DNA from: Vitrella brassicaformis
Lineage: Eukaryota > Sar > Vitrellaceae
Length of the DNA stretch: 64,000 nucleotides
Assembly (NCBI GenBank): GCA_001179505.1
Contig: CDMY01000520.1
Location: 215,592-279,591, forward strand
Direction: 5' to 3'
Numbering within the stretch: position 1 is the stretch's first letter; every line of letters begins with the position of its first letter. Below the pieces are notes generated by a model, which did no database searches, was not told where the DNA came from, and was given only the letters and a program-made list of their open reading frames with translations. Positions 43,039 through 55,500 of this stretch are shown here, piece after piece. A program made the translations under genes and the position numbers.

Positions 43039-45222
43039 ATGAAAAGGCCCACGCAGAAGAAAAACAACCACACCAACGACGAGAAGCAACGAACAGAGCC
43101 CCCCACGTCTGCTGCACAGAATCCGGGTGGTCAGCAGCCTTCATCTGCAGCAACGACAGCACGCGTGAGAGCCGCGCGGCTCTCAGGTGCCGACCCACCC
43201 GACACCCCAATGCTGCAGCCGCATGCTGACAAACACTGGAGTGCTCACCGCGTGTGGAGGGGTCTCTACTGGGGGGCCTGGATGAGCCTGGTGCTCAGCG
43301 TCGTGACCATGCTGCGGGCATACTGGCTGTGGGGGACCTTGAAGTGGCCCTGGGGCGACATCGATGTGCGGAGAGACATCGATGTGCGGAGAGTGGCGAT
43401 GCGGATGCACATTGGGGGCGGGGGAGGACGGGACGACCTGATGAAGCGGCAGAAAGAGGTCTTGTTGCTGGAGCAGGGCGGATTCGCCCTGGCTGACGGG
43501 CTGCCCTATGGGTATGACATTGAGGACGAGCGGCAGCGGCATCTGTGGAAGGGGACGGCGAGGATGTTCCTCAGCAGGCTGTCCAATATGACCAGGAGCG
43601 GGTGCAGGGCCTACTGGGAAGACACTGTGCGGGTGCTCTTCGGGGCTTTCGAGGGTGTGCATGACGACATACTGGAGAGAACCCTTGAACACTCCTTCCC
43701 GCAAAACACTGGTCGGCCTGATAGGATGGAAGCCAACACATCTGCCATCACGCCCGCATTGCAATCCTTGTGTGTGTCTGTCTGTCTGTCTGTTGGCCTC
43801 CCCGTAGCGTTGCGTCTGAAGGTGGTCGACGGCAAGCTCCACTGCGTGCTTGACGGCCGGCTGAAGCCCTTCAAAACAAAGCCCCTTCACGTGCGAGACG
43901 TCCTAAAACGGCTGGAGCGGGTGCTCAGCAAGACCGCTCCCACACCGCCCATCACCCAGCAGCAGCCACAAAAACAGCAACCACACCCCTTCGAGGGCGT
44001 TGAGTTCTTCATCCACCTCGACGACTGCCCCGCCCTGTGGCACACCGAGCCCCCCTTCTACAGGGAGAGGTGTCTCGACCTGGAGGTCGATGAGGACGGC
44101 GACGGCGACGTGCTCAAGAGAAGGCGCCTGCAGCAGCCCTACTCGTTCGTCAGACACACGCCCAAGGGGCTGCTGCTGTCCATAAGCGGGTCGCTCTTCT
44201 TCAACACCGACATCCCAGCGCTGCCGTACTTCCAGTTCAACCGCAAGGAGGACAAGGCCATGCGCGACGCTGTGTCAGGATACGTCGACGATGCGCGCAA
44301 GTGGAAGCGGGTGTGGGGGCGGAAGAAGGCGCTGCCTCATTTCGTGGGCCGGTTCACGACCGATGAGAGGCTCGTCTTCGCCTGTCTGGCCAACGTGAGG
44401 GATCAGCGCGTCAAGGCGGCGGGTGGCCATGCGCACCGGGGAAGCAGCAGCATGCAGCAGCGGCCCGTCTTCGACCACGTGTACCTTACGGATGTGAACA
44501 AGATCAATTGCACCCCAAGGGCAGAGGCGCTTCACAGGTCCGCTAAGTTACCCTCTACCACACACCGACAGACACGAAATGAATGACCCCCCATGTGCCT
44601 GTCCTTCTGGTCCGTCGTCTGTCCGTCTGTCTGCAGGATGTTCGGCTGTGACGCCTCGGCCATCTGTCGTGCGGACGCCGCGCCCTTCGAGCAGTGGTCG
44701 CAGCGCCAGCTGCAGCACAAGTTCCTGCTGGACCTGCCGGGAGTGGGTCCGTGGTCGACCCGTCTCCGGCTCTCCCTCCTGGCCGGCAGCATCGTCTTCC
44801 AGAACCTACGAGCATTCACCAACCTCCAATTCTTCGACTATGGCCTCAAAAAGGGCGGCATCATACTGCCCTTCCAGTCGGTCGACGATCTTGTCCGAAA
44901 GGTCAGACAGACAGACTAGACTCCCTCGTTTTGTATGTGTATGTGTCTGTGTGGGTGCATATGCTTCGATGCGGTGCAGATGGCCATTGTGCATGAGGAC
45001 AGGGAGCTCGAGCGGCGGATCGCTCGAGGTGCTCAGAGGTTTGCGTGGCGGTGCCTCAACAGCGACAGTCTGGACGCCTTCCTCACCGCACTGCTGACAC
45101 GGCTAGCGAGGCTGCCGCGGACCCCCAGCGACAACAGGGGTAGTACTGCTGGTGGTGCGATGATGAGACAAGTGCCCATCGATGTCAGAAGCGAGAACTT
45201 CGACTACTGCTATGCTCCATGA
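43039..45222 (+). CDS. CAP10/GT90-like O-glycosyltransferase, type II membrane protein, 636 aa
   Basis: Exons 43039-43711, 43808-44537, 44637-44901 and 44980-45222 sum to 637 codons. The cytosolic N-terminus is basic and hydrophilic; a signal anchor (YWGAWMSLVLSVVTMLRAYW) lies near residues 75-95. The lumenal part carries CAP10-type motifs: EFFIHLDDCPALWHTEPPF, IPALPYFQFNRKED, VGRFTTDERLVFACLAN, and the nucleotide-sugar region QHKFLLDLPGVGPWSTRLRL followed by LLAGSIVFQ and LPFQSVDDLVRKV. In the family this last block binds UDP-sugar (compare POGLUT/Rumi and fungal CAP10). Donor sugar and acceptor are unknown; Golgi or ER location follows from topology. A 96-bp TCTG-bearing intron (43712-43807) could be missed because it is nearly open. 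Confidence 0.85.
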
Positions 45223-45717
45223 TGGCCGGCCCATGTGTGTGTGTGTGTGTGTGGATGTGCAAAGGGAGGGGCGCACTGACTGTGTTGTCGATAGGTCTTT
45301 TTCAGTATAACACACACCACACTTGTGTGTTCGTGTGTGTGATGTCGTCTGCGTCTGTGCACTGCAGTGAATGCATTGCCACACACTCATTGGTCGGGGG
45401 CGTTATAATATATTTGTCACGCGTCGCGGTTTTGGATTGCTGGCTGCACGCCACGCCCTGTTTGTTGTGGCTCGTCTGTGCGTCTGTGCGTCTGTGCATC
45501 GCACCGGCACCTGGCATGATTGAGGTGCTTGTGTGTACTTCTGTGTGCTCGTTCATGTGCCCATTGGTCACATATATCACAGTTTTGTGTCAACGACGTG
45601 TCCGTGTGTCTGTCTGTCTGTCTGTCTCTGTCAACGATGAGGCCAACAAATACACCCCAGGCAGGTCAACTACACATGGACCTCTACACACACCGACCAT
45701 GTCGGTCGGTCGGTCAG
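45223..45717. other. Convergent intergenic region, no gene seen
   Basis: Between two converging stop codons; GT- and TCTG-rich, no supported frame. Confidence 0.45.
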
Positions 45718-48700
45718 TCAGTCTTCGGTCGACGAGTAGACGGATGCGGGAACGCTGCTGTACTGCAGCCGACGCAAAATGCCTCGAGCCAACTCGGCCT
45801 GCACCGACACACACAGCCCAGCCACACAGAGACGGCATACGATACACCCATGTGCTGTGCGGGAGCATCTTGCGTGTGGCATTCATTCATTGTGCGCTGG
45901 CTGACATTGACAACGCTGGCCATCTCGCCCCTCGAAAGGCCGTGCAGCAGACTCATCAAATTCTCCCTGTGGATACCATCCACACAAACAGACCGACTGA
46001 CTTGCCATCGATTCATCCATTCTGCTGGTGTGGGTGTGGGTGTGTGTGGACTTACTTGGATAGGAGTGCGTGTCTGTCCTCAGGCGATAGCTCCCCAGCG
46101 TGCTCCAGCAGGGCCCGCAGTAACCGCAGCAGACGGCCCTGAGCTGCACTTAACAAACCACACACCATGAATAGGCACAGAGCAAAGAATATATAGGCAC
46201 TTTAGAACCATCGTGATTGATGGTATGCACTGCACTCACCTTCTGCGTTGCCCTCATCGAGCGTCTTGCCTGCAGTGGTGGGCGGGGTGGATCGTGCAAA
46301 CACAGACAGGGAGCCCAGCCCGAATTAATTACCGCTTGAGGACGACCTGAAATCATCACTCCCACACTTACAAAACTGATGTAGGAAGTCGTGGCTCTTG
46401 AGGATGGCGTCGCGCATGGCACTCGAATGCGTTATCAACTGACATACACCACACCACACCCCACACCCCACACATAATCACGCCCTCCGGTGGCCTGGCT
46501 CGGTCTCACCCGTCCGGTCGAGTCGACGAGCTTGACGAATGAGCTCCTGCATGCCAGCTTCTGCCAGGCCACGCACAGGTTGGCCACCAGCTGCTCCTTG
46601 TGTGCCACCAGCAACTCCTCAAATGGGTCAGTCGACCACAGCGACGCTACATCGGCCGACGACTCCCCCTCACCACCTTCACTGTGGTCAAACGAGGCTG
46701 CCGCACTCAACCTGACACACACACATGAACACACCAAGACACATACCGATGGTCAACACACTCGTCTGCTGCAGGGGGGGATGGTGTGTGTGTGTGTGTG
46801 GTTCCTTACGGCTGGTGCATTGGGACGAGTGCCTCGAGAGCCACGTGTCGCAGGTCGAGCAGTGGCTCGCCCTCGAGGTCGCCGAGTCTGTCGATGAAGA
46901 AGGGCACCCCGCCGTCCTCCTTGACCTTGTGTCGTGTGATGGAAGACGCCTGTGAGAGGATGCCCAGCCCCTCCAGGGCTTTCGCGCGGAAGTCGTCTGA
47001 CCAGGGGGAGGACGGCCGGGGGTCCTGCACGATGCGGATCATCAAGGGCACGATGCCCGCTAGGGCCGCCTGCTCCTGAAAAACATATAGACAGACAGAC
47101 AGACAGACAGGCACACGCAGAGAGGGAGAGGCGGAGGGGTGATGCGTGTCAACAGGGAGGTAGGGCGGTCGGTTAGCTTACTTGTCTGGGTTTTGAGACT
47201 TTGGATAAGATATGGATGTTCCACACGATCTCCTGACGAACCAACTGCATTGCATTCATTGCCGCCACACAGTCGCAGACAGGGAACAATGAGATTGATA
47301 GACTGTGTGTGCGCATTCACGATGCTTTCAGTGGTCTGGTTGCCCTCGGTCTCCTCCCTCAGCAGCAGATGCACCAGACGCTCCACCATACCTGCACGAC
47401 CATCGCACAGACAGGTGCATCATCCATCCATCCATCCGACTTTTCTCTTATCCAGCCGACCGACCCTCGTTCTCGAAAATGTTGCCGAATGAGCCCTCGC
47501 TCGCAAGGCCGTGGAAACATCTTCAGGACCAATCGATGCACATCCACACACAAACAGGACAGGAAGGGCGCCTACGTTCTTGCTCCCTCGCTCCCTCACT
47601 CACTTGAGTACTTTCAGCTTGGCCTCGGTGCCCAGGATGTCCAGGCATGACGACAGGGCTGACAGACACACACACACACACAAGCACAGATATGGAGAGA
47701 TGTAGAGAGAGTGACAGACTCAATAAATGGGATGGGATGCTGCTGCGCTGCGCTGCGCTGCGTCGGGCACGGTACCGTCGATGACGAATCTGAGCTGTTC
47801 GTAGTCGTCTTTGGGTATCCACACCTTGACGAACGACGAACTCGAAAACAGACACTCCAACGCATCCAAGACCCTACACACATCCATCCATCCATCCATC
47901 AATCCATCATTGGTCGGTCTGTATGTGGCCATATTGAGGCGCATACATACTTGTCAAGCCGTGACCTGGCCTGCTTCCTTCCCGAAGCGGCCAGGTCAGC
48001 CAGGTCAGCGGCGAGGAAGTCGATGGACTCCACCAGCGCACGCACGCCGTACTTGCATGCGAACAGGCGGCAGAAGTCGTTCCTGAGGACGTTGTTGTGC
48101 ACCATGGCGTCCACGACATCGATGCCCACATGGACTAGGTCTTCGTCTTCGTAGTAGTTGGACCGGATCAAGTTCACCTGCACACACACCCACACTCGGT
48201 GTGTGGGTGTGGGTGTGGGAGGGCATCATCCATCGCATGGTCCCGCCCCACCTACCACGGCGTCCGAGAACTGGTCGAGGCACTGCGTGGGGATCCTGGT
48301 GCGGCTCAGGTGCTCCATGAAACGACCCGCCTCCAACCTACACACCATGCGCCACACACCGTCAGTCAGCATCAGCAAGGCAAGACTACCAGCATCACCT
48401 GATTCGCGCGTCGTACGCCGCGTGTGTGAAGCGGAGTGCCTGCGCCACCAGACCAGGGCTCAGCAGACTCTCGGCATGCTCACGCAACGACGACTTGCAG
48501 AACAACTGCACCATCCACACACACAGCGAGAGATCCCTGCTTGGCACCCCACCCCTCCCATGTGCCTGTCTGCAAACGGCTATATGTTTGTTAGGGTCGG
48601 TACGTGGTTGATGAGCTGCAGGACGGCCGCCGTCACCTCGGGGTCGTTGAGGTGGAGGGACTCTGCGTAGACGACCGACCGGCCGATTGGTTGAATGGCG

Positions 48701-51700
48701 TGCCGCGCGTGTGGATATGTGTGTGTGTTTCTCTCTTACTTACCAATGCAGTGTACTGTGCCCTGTGAGGCCACCTTCTGCGCCAAAGTGTCGTCCCTCA
48801 TCGTCTCGGCAAACACACTCACCTGCACACATGAATGACTCAGCACAGACATTGTTCATTCGTGGAGCCCACGGCATTCTCTCCCTCCCTCCCGCGTGTG
48901 TCCATGCATGCACCCACCCACACACCAGTTTGGTCTTGGCCTCATGGCCCGACGGATGCGCGAAGGGCAGCGGATGGATGGAACGCAGCTGAAGCCACAT
49001 GCACCCCACACACCAAACCAACAAATATGCACCGCACCCTCCCAGCGTCCGTCCTCCCCTCTCCTCCCTGTATCATCCATCTCACCTGCGCCAGTGCACT
49101 CGCGATCTCTTCCAAATACTGCGACCCTGCCGTGTTGGTCGCATCCAGCCTCTCCATCGAGAACGATGTCTGGAGGCCGCTGATGCTGACCACCCTCTCA
49201 GGGGCATGCGCATGCATCATCATGTCGGGCGGTGGCTGCATGGGCGTCAGGTCAGCAGTGAAATCGATGATTGGCGCGCTGGGGGACGGCTGTGGCGGGG
49301 GAAGCGGCGCTGGCACGTGCGCCGGCTGCCATACACAGACAGACAGACAGACAGAGAGAAGAACGAATGAGCCTTCCTCCATCAATGGTCGCTGCGCTGC
49401 ACATCCCCTGCATCCAGGCGATGCAAGTATGGCCATCTGTCAATGAGTGTCTTACCCACCCAGAATCCGGGCGGCATGGTCGAGTGCGGTGGGCTGGTAA
49501 TGATGACACCATCTGCAGGGGGGCCCGCAGCGGCCAGCATCACGCCCTCAGATGGGTAGGACGGCCGGGAGGCCAGCGGCGCACCGTCCCCTGGGTGCAG
49601 AGGGGGTGGAACCGACGCAGCCATCGCCGCGGGCGGGCCCGAGCCCACACCAACACCCTCACGACCGTACAGCCTACCGCACACACACACACACACAACG
49701 GATGGATGGGCCAGCGGCACTGTTCTCTTTTCTCTCTCTCCCACACGCACCTGTCATCCGCCTGTGCAGGCTCGAGCATGCTCTCCCCACTGGCACCCTC
49801 CACCCAGGGGAACGGGGGAGCCTCAGCTGCTGCTGCTGCTGCTGCTGCTGAGGCCGCCATGAGGGGTCCGGGTGGCCCATGATGGAATGGCGGCAGTGGC
49901 AGGCCAGTGGGTGTGGCGGATGACATCTGCGGCGACGAGAGGTGTGTCGGGGGGCGGGGGATAGCAGCAGCAGGGAGGGGGAGCGAGGCGAGGAGCTGGG
50001 AGGGGTCGTCGATCGACTGCAGGTGCCGCGCCACGCTGCCCTCCTCTGTCACGACACCACACACATCAGACCACACGACTCTTACTTACACGGATCCGGA
50101 TGTGGTGTGTTTGTGTGTGTGTGTGTGTGTGTGGCTATCACCTTTCTCGACCTGCTCGAGCGACTCTTCTTCTGGTGATTCGGACGGCTTGCCTGGCCGA
50201 CAGACACCAGAGCAATCCACACATGCCTCCCCTTCCCTCCCTGGCTCGCTGCATTCCTCGGTGTTGGTGACCTGGTAGGATGCCGGGTGGGCCTTCTACG
50301 GTGAGGTCTGAGAAGTCCTGATCGTGGTCGTGCTCGTCCTCCTCGTGTATGTGTGGCACGTGATGCCCCTTGTGCATGGGCAAAGGGTGGCTGGGCGGCT
50401 GGGGGAGCAGCGACGGACCGTCTGTCGTCAAAGTCTGTGTCTGCACCCAGCACCACACCACACCACAGCACAGCACACACATGACATGTGGAAGCGTATG
50501 TGGTGGTCGTCACTCACCACCTGCAGGCCCTGCTTGGAGAAGTGCCGGATCCACTCGTGCCTGCAGCGATGGATGGACACCAACGCACGCACGCCGCCGA
50601 TGCTTCTCGGCTGCTGGCGTGTGTCAGACTGACTCAGTGACCCACTCACTCCATGAGTTCTGCGGCGGTGATTCTCTTCTCAGGGTTCTTCTCAAAACAC
50701 GCCATCAGGAAACTCTGCAGCTCCTGCACACACACACACCACAGAAGGGACCAAGCCATTCCCGCAGAGTTGACCCACCGACGACTCACCGGCGATATGT
50801 CGTGTGGGAGGGGCGGGCGGGGGTCCTGAACGATGCGGAACAGCGCCGGCATGGCTGACAGACAGGGCAGGGGAGGAAACACACACACACACACACACCT
50901 CTTTGTTGATGGTGTTTTGCGCGTGTGCGCGTGGAATACGTGCTAGGTCGAAGTAGGGCGGCTTGCCCGTCAGCATCTCGATCACCGTGCACCCAACGCT
51001 CCTACGCACACCACACCGACAGACAAACAGACAGAGATGTGTGCTTTCATTGGGTTCCCTTCCCCATCCCCTGGCCGTCTGTCTGGTCACCATACCATAT
51101 GTCGCATGCCGTGCTGGTGACGTGCATCTCAATGATCTCGGGGGCCACTGCAGGTATACAGGCACACAGCAACGTGCAAGGCAAGCAAGAACATCCAGCC
51201 CTCCCTCCGTCCTCAGTCCCTCCCTCCTTCTATCTATCTCCTCACTCACTCCAGTACGGTGTGCCCACGACTGAGCTGGTCTTCTCCGCCTCGCTCAGAC
51301 TGCGGGCCACACCTGAGTTGAGTGAGGTCATGCACCCAAAAAAAAGGAGCCAGCCAGCCATCAGTACTGGCCCTATACTCGGTGGCTGGTTGTGTGTGGT
51401 TGTGATATATACCGAAGTCTGCCAGCTTGACGATGCCCCTCTTGGTCGTGAGGATGTTGGCACCCTACACACACGATAGATTTGCGCCAAGATAGGAATG
51501 ACAAGAGCGTGTTTTCAGCTCGCTCACTTTGATATCTCGGTGGACCACTCCCTGCTCGTGAAGATAGCGCATCCCGCGCAACACCTGGCTGACATGAAGG
51601 CAAGCAAAGGATGTTGAGAGGGAGGTGGCTTGCCTGGCTGGCCTGGCCTGACTAGGTTAGGTACCTGTGAGGTGTAAATGGCCGCGAGGGTCTCCATGAA

Positions 51701-52310
51701 GCTGCCGTACTTTTTGATGATGCTGGCCAGAGACCCGCTCTCCACATACCTGACCACAGGCCACACACAAGGGATGGAGGGAGGGAGTCAGGCAGAGAGA
51801 TCCCATCCCATACACCGCCTCCCTCCCTCCCTCCCTCCCTCCCTGCCTCCCTGTCTGCTGCGGTACTGCCACTCGCACTCGGAGCTCACTCGAGGACGAT
51901 GTAAAGAAAGGTGCCGTCGGTGAGTGAGTCGTGATACTTGACGATGTTGCGGTGGTTCAAACGACGCAGCAAACTGATCTCCATCTGATGCATGATGCAC
52001 ATACATAAATATGCCCGAGGGCAGGCAGGCACGCATGACAGCGTGCCGTTGACTGACTCCCTTACCCGCAGTGAGTCGAGTTTTTCCTTGGACAGGTTGT
52101 GTGTGGGCACCTGCTTGACCGCCACAAACTCCCCCGTCTTGGTGTCCAATGCCTTAAACACTACCCCGAAGCCACCCTTGCCAATCGCCTCGCCCAGTTG
52201 CTGCATGAACACCACAGACAGGCAGACAGAAACTGGGGATGAATGAATGCATGAAGTGTACTCCTGGCGTCTGCGATGCTCACGTATCGGCCAATCTTGA
52301 TGCTCGACAT
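45718..52310 (-). CDS. MAP3K-epsilon / Cdc7-type protein kinase with C-terminal helical repeats, 1156 aa
   Basis: Thirty-four exons from 52310-52284 to 45798-45718 sum to exactly 1157 codons with all phases matching. Kinase domain, residues 9-262: GKGGFGVVFKAL loop, VAVKQ (Lys38), VVHRDIK (Asp131), LADFGVA (Asp149) and GTPYWMAPEII. It ends with TVIEMLTGKPPYFDLAPMPA then LFRIVQDPRPPLPHDISP, which is diagnostic of plant MAP3K-epsilon and fungal Cdc7/SepH. A Pro/Ala/Gly-rich linker (about 270-590) follows. The tail contains ARM-like helices (LIRSNYYEDEDLVHVGIDVV, FVKLVDSTGR, LVRQEIVWNIHILSKVS, LDLRHVALEALVPMHQ). Relatives control septation, mitotic exit or cell-plate formation; the tail mediates localisation. 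Its start is 247 bp from the divergent processing-peptidase gene. Internal exons: 52200-52066, 51984-51890, 51749-51665, 51584-51528, 51464-51413, 51312-51250, 51147-51096, 51001-50940, 50854-50790, 50723-50650 cover the kinase. Confidence 0.95.
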
Positions 52311-52557
52311 CCTCTGCTTCGCTGCTCGGGGCTCGGTGTCACTCTCAGGCCCCCAGGAAGATCTGTTTTGAAATTCCTCACTCTCGCTGTCGAAGAGGCA
52401 TTACACGAGCATCCTGAATGGCTCTGGGAGGGGGATGGCTCAGGGAATCACAGCTCGCGATCCGCTTCAAGCTCGCGGGGAAAGGCGGAGGGGAAGAAGA
52501 GGCTGCTGGTTTGTGTGAATGAAGATGGTGGACTCCTGTTTCTGGCGCGTGGTGGGT
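52311..52557. promoter_or_regulatory. Bidirectional promoter region, 247 bp
   Basis: Lies between the start codons of the MAP3K-epsilon-type kinase (52310, leftward) and the stromal processing peptidase (52558, rightward). Both promoters and 5' UTRs must fit here. No motif recognised. Confidence 0.4.
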
Positions 52558-55500
52558 ATGAAGGCCTCATTGGTGTGGGGAGTGGTTGCTGTATTGGTGC
52601 TGGAGGGGTGCAGGGCAGCCATGCAGATGCAGGCAGCATCAGATTGGAGGCGGAGAGCACCGCGTCATCATGCATTCCTCAGACCGATGCACAGGTGAGA
52701 TGGAATGGATGCATCTTCAATGGATCATCGAGATCATGTCACGCATCTGTCGCAACGTCTGTCTATCTGTATGTCTACTGCTGTGCTGTGCTGTGTGTGC
52801 AGAGGTTTTGGGCAGCCCATGCGACCATTACGTGGCGCGAGGCTGCGGCGGCATCCCTCTCCCTCCCCCTCTCATGGTTACTTGGTAGCTCCTTGCTCCA
52901 TCACCATGCAGTCAGCCACCGTCGTGGCACCCGACACACAGGTTGGCAGCAGACAGACAGACAGACCCTGTGGATCGGATCATTGTTTGTGTGATGTGTG
53001 TGTGGTTATCGGTGGTTACGTGTGGTGTCAGGTGATACGTGCGACAGAGGATGCCAACTCCGCAGAGGGTCACTTGAGGGAAAACTGGCTCAAGACACCC
53101 CTGCCGTTCAACCCCAAGGTCAAGTCAACATGGCACATGGCACACATCACATCACATCCACACACGTCAACTCAACACGGACGCAGCGCACGCCCCGGAG
53201 GGAATCCATGCATTGCATTGCATTGCATTGCCTGCCTCCATTCATTGATTCCTTCATCAGATTCGCCGCGGTCAGCTGGCCAACGGTCTCAAGTACATCG
53301 TGATGCCCCACGGCTACCCTCCAGGGCGGTTCGAGGCCTATCTGGAGGTCCATGCCGGCAGCGCAGACGAGCTCGAATCGCAGCAGGGCATGGCACACCT
53401 ATGCGAACACATCGCATACATGGGCAGCACGTAAGACAAGACAGACAAGACGCCACAATGGCAGATCATACAAACCACACCATGCACTGCAATGCACACC
53501 ACACACGTCGCTCCCTCTCTCTCCTTGTCGCTCTTCAGGAAGCGTGAGGCCATTTTGCGCAAGACGGTCAACACCAACGCCTACACGGATTTCCACCATA
53601 CGGTCTTCTTCGCGTCTTGCCCCGTGGTGGATGAGGAGCTCAACCTCTACGGCCTTAAAGGCAAGCAGATGGTGTCCATGATGCCCAAGGCACTGGAGGC
53701 ACTGTATGACGTCCTCGAGGGACCCACACAGTTCAGCGACAAGCGGGTCAACAAGGAGAGGAACGCCGTCCTCTCGGAGGCCTCCATGGTCAACACCGTC
53801 GAATACAGGTGAGGTGACCGACTGACTGGATGGATGGATGGATGGATGGGTGGATGGGAGGAGGATGCGCGTGGTGTTTTTTTCCACGTGTTCATGTCTG
53901 TGTGGTGGCGGTGGTGGTACTGTCTCAGGCACGAGTGCCAGACGTTGTCTGTGCTGCATCGGGAGAACAGGTTGGCTCAGCGGTTCCCCATCGGCCAGCT
54001 GGACCTCATCCGCAAGTGGACCACCCCAGAGGTCAAGGAGTTCCACGGCACACACTACCGGCCAGACAACGCGTGTGTCTACCTGGTCGGGGACGTCAAT
54101 GCTGACGAGGCCGAGGCGGCCATCCATCACGTCTTCTCGCGGCTCGAGAAGCCCTTCCGCGAAGACCAGCGGCCGGTCTACAAGGACCTCTACACCAACA
54201 CACTCAAGGAGCAGTCGCTCTCCTTCCCTCCAATACACCACCAGTGGCAATGGGCCACCCTCGTCGAGGGCGGGTGGAACAACACAGAGGCCACTGGTGG
54301 CACCGCGGCAGTGTCGGGCACTCAGGGGGGGCTGTTCGCCATGAAGGAGGGGGGCGTGTCAGTGGACTCGCCGTCGATATGGCAGCACGAGCTGCTGCAG
54401 AGCGTGTCGCTGTGTCTGATGGTCAAGAAGCCCATCGAGCCGCTGAGGACACTCAGGGACTACCAGCGGCAGATGCTGAGGAGGGTGGTGCTGCACGCGC
54501 TCTCCTCGAGGCTCACCATATTCGGCAGGTGCGACCGACATACACTCATATATGCTGTTGTGTGGATGGATGGCTGGCTGCAGAGGCCGAGGTTTGTTCC
54601 AGTATGTGGAGCTGAGCGAGGCCGACTCGGTGCGCGAGGCGTGCAGGGTGTGCGCCCTCGACATTCAGACCGACGCCGAGTCATGGGACGAGGCCGTCAA
54701 GGTCGCCGTCCAAGAGGTACGTCACCCCCACACACAAACGCCCTCATACCCACACTCATCCGTCTGAGTGTGTTGTGCCCACCCCACCCCACTCAGGTGC
54801 GTCGGATGGGCCTGTACGGCGTGACGGCGATGGAGCTCGAGTCGGTCAAAAATGCCTACATGGCCGAGCTGCAGCGGCTCCACGCCGACCGAGTGCTGTC
54901 GACCGACCTGGTCAAGGCCATCATGGAGAACGCCGCGTGCGGCCACGCCATGATGGACCTCGAGCAGGAGAAGATCATCGGCAGCACTCTGCTGCAGACC
55001 GCCACACTCGAGGAGGTCAACCGGGAGGCACAGGAGATCTGCGACTGGCTCATCGCCTACAACGACCCTGAGATGCCCGCACCATCCGGCGTCATTGCGT
55101 GCTTCCCCATGACCTACCGCGACAGGGAGGCCAAGGCTGAAAAGCCGCTGCAAGTGACGCAGCAGGACATCCTGAACGTGCTGCAGCGAGCGGCCGACGC
55201 TGAGGTGCACCCCATCTCAGAGGAGGGGCAGGCGCCCGACCGTCTGTTCAGCCAGGAGAGGATCGAAGAGATCAGCCGCGCCAACCCTCCCTCGTTCAAG
55301 CCGCTCGACCTTCCCAACGAGACGGACCTCGACACATACCTCAACGACAACGGCAGGCTCTACAAGGATGACGCGCTCGGCCTCAGGCTGCGGCAGCTCT
55401 CTAACGGCATCAAGGTCAACATCAAGCAGGCCGCCATCGAGCGCAAGAGCGCCACGCTGCGTGTGCTCATCCCTGGCGGCAAGATGGCCGAGATCCCTGA

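Noticed and set aside
42902-43040. Upstream minus-strand exon for the ABHD-like gene (…SREELKGKDQLHK)
   Set aside because: It splices in phase but contains no ATG and would have to start inside the divergent GT90-like gene; kept only as a note in that entry.
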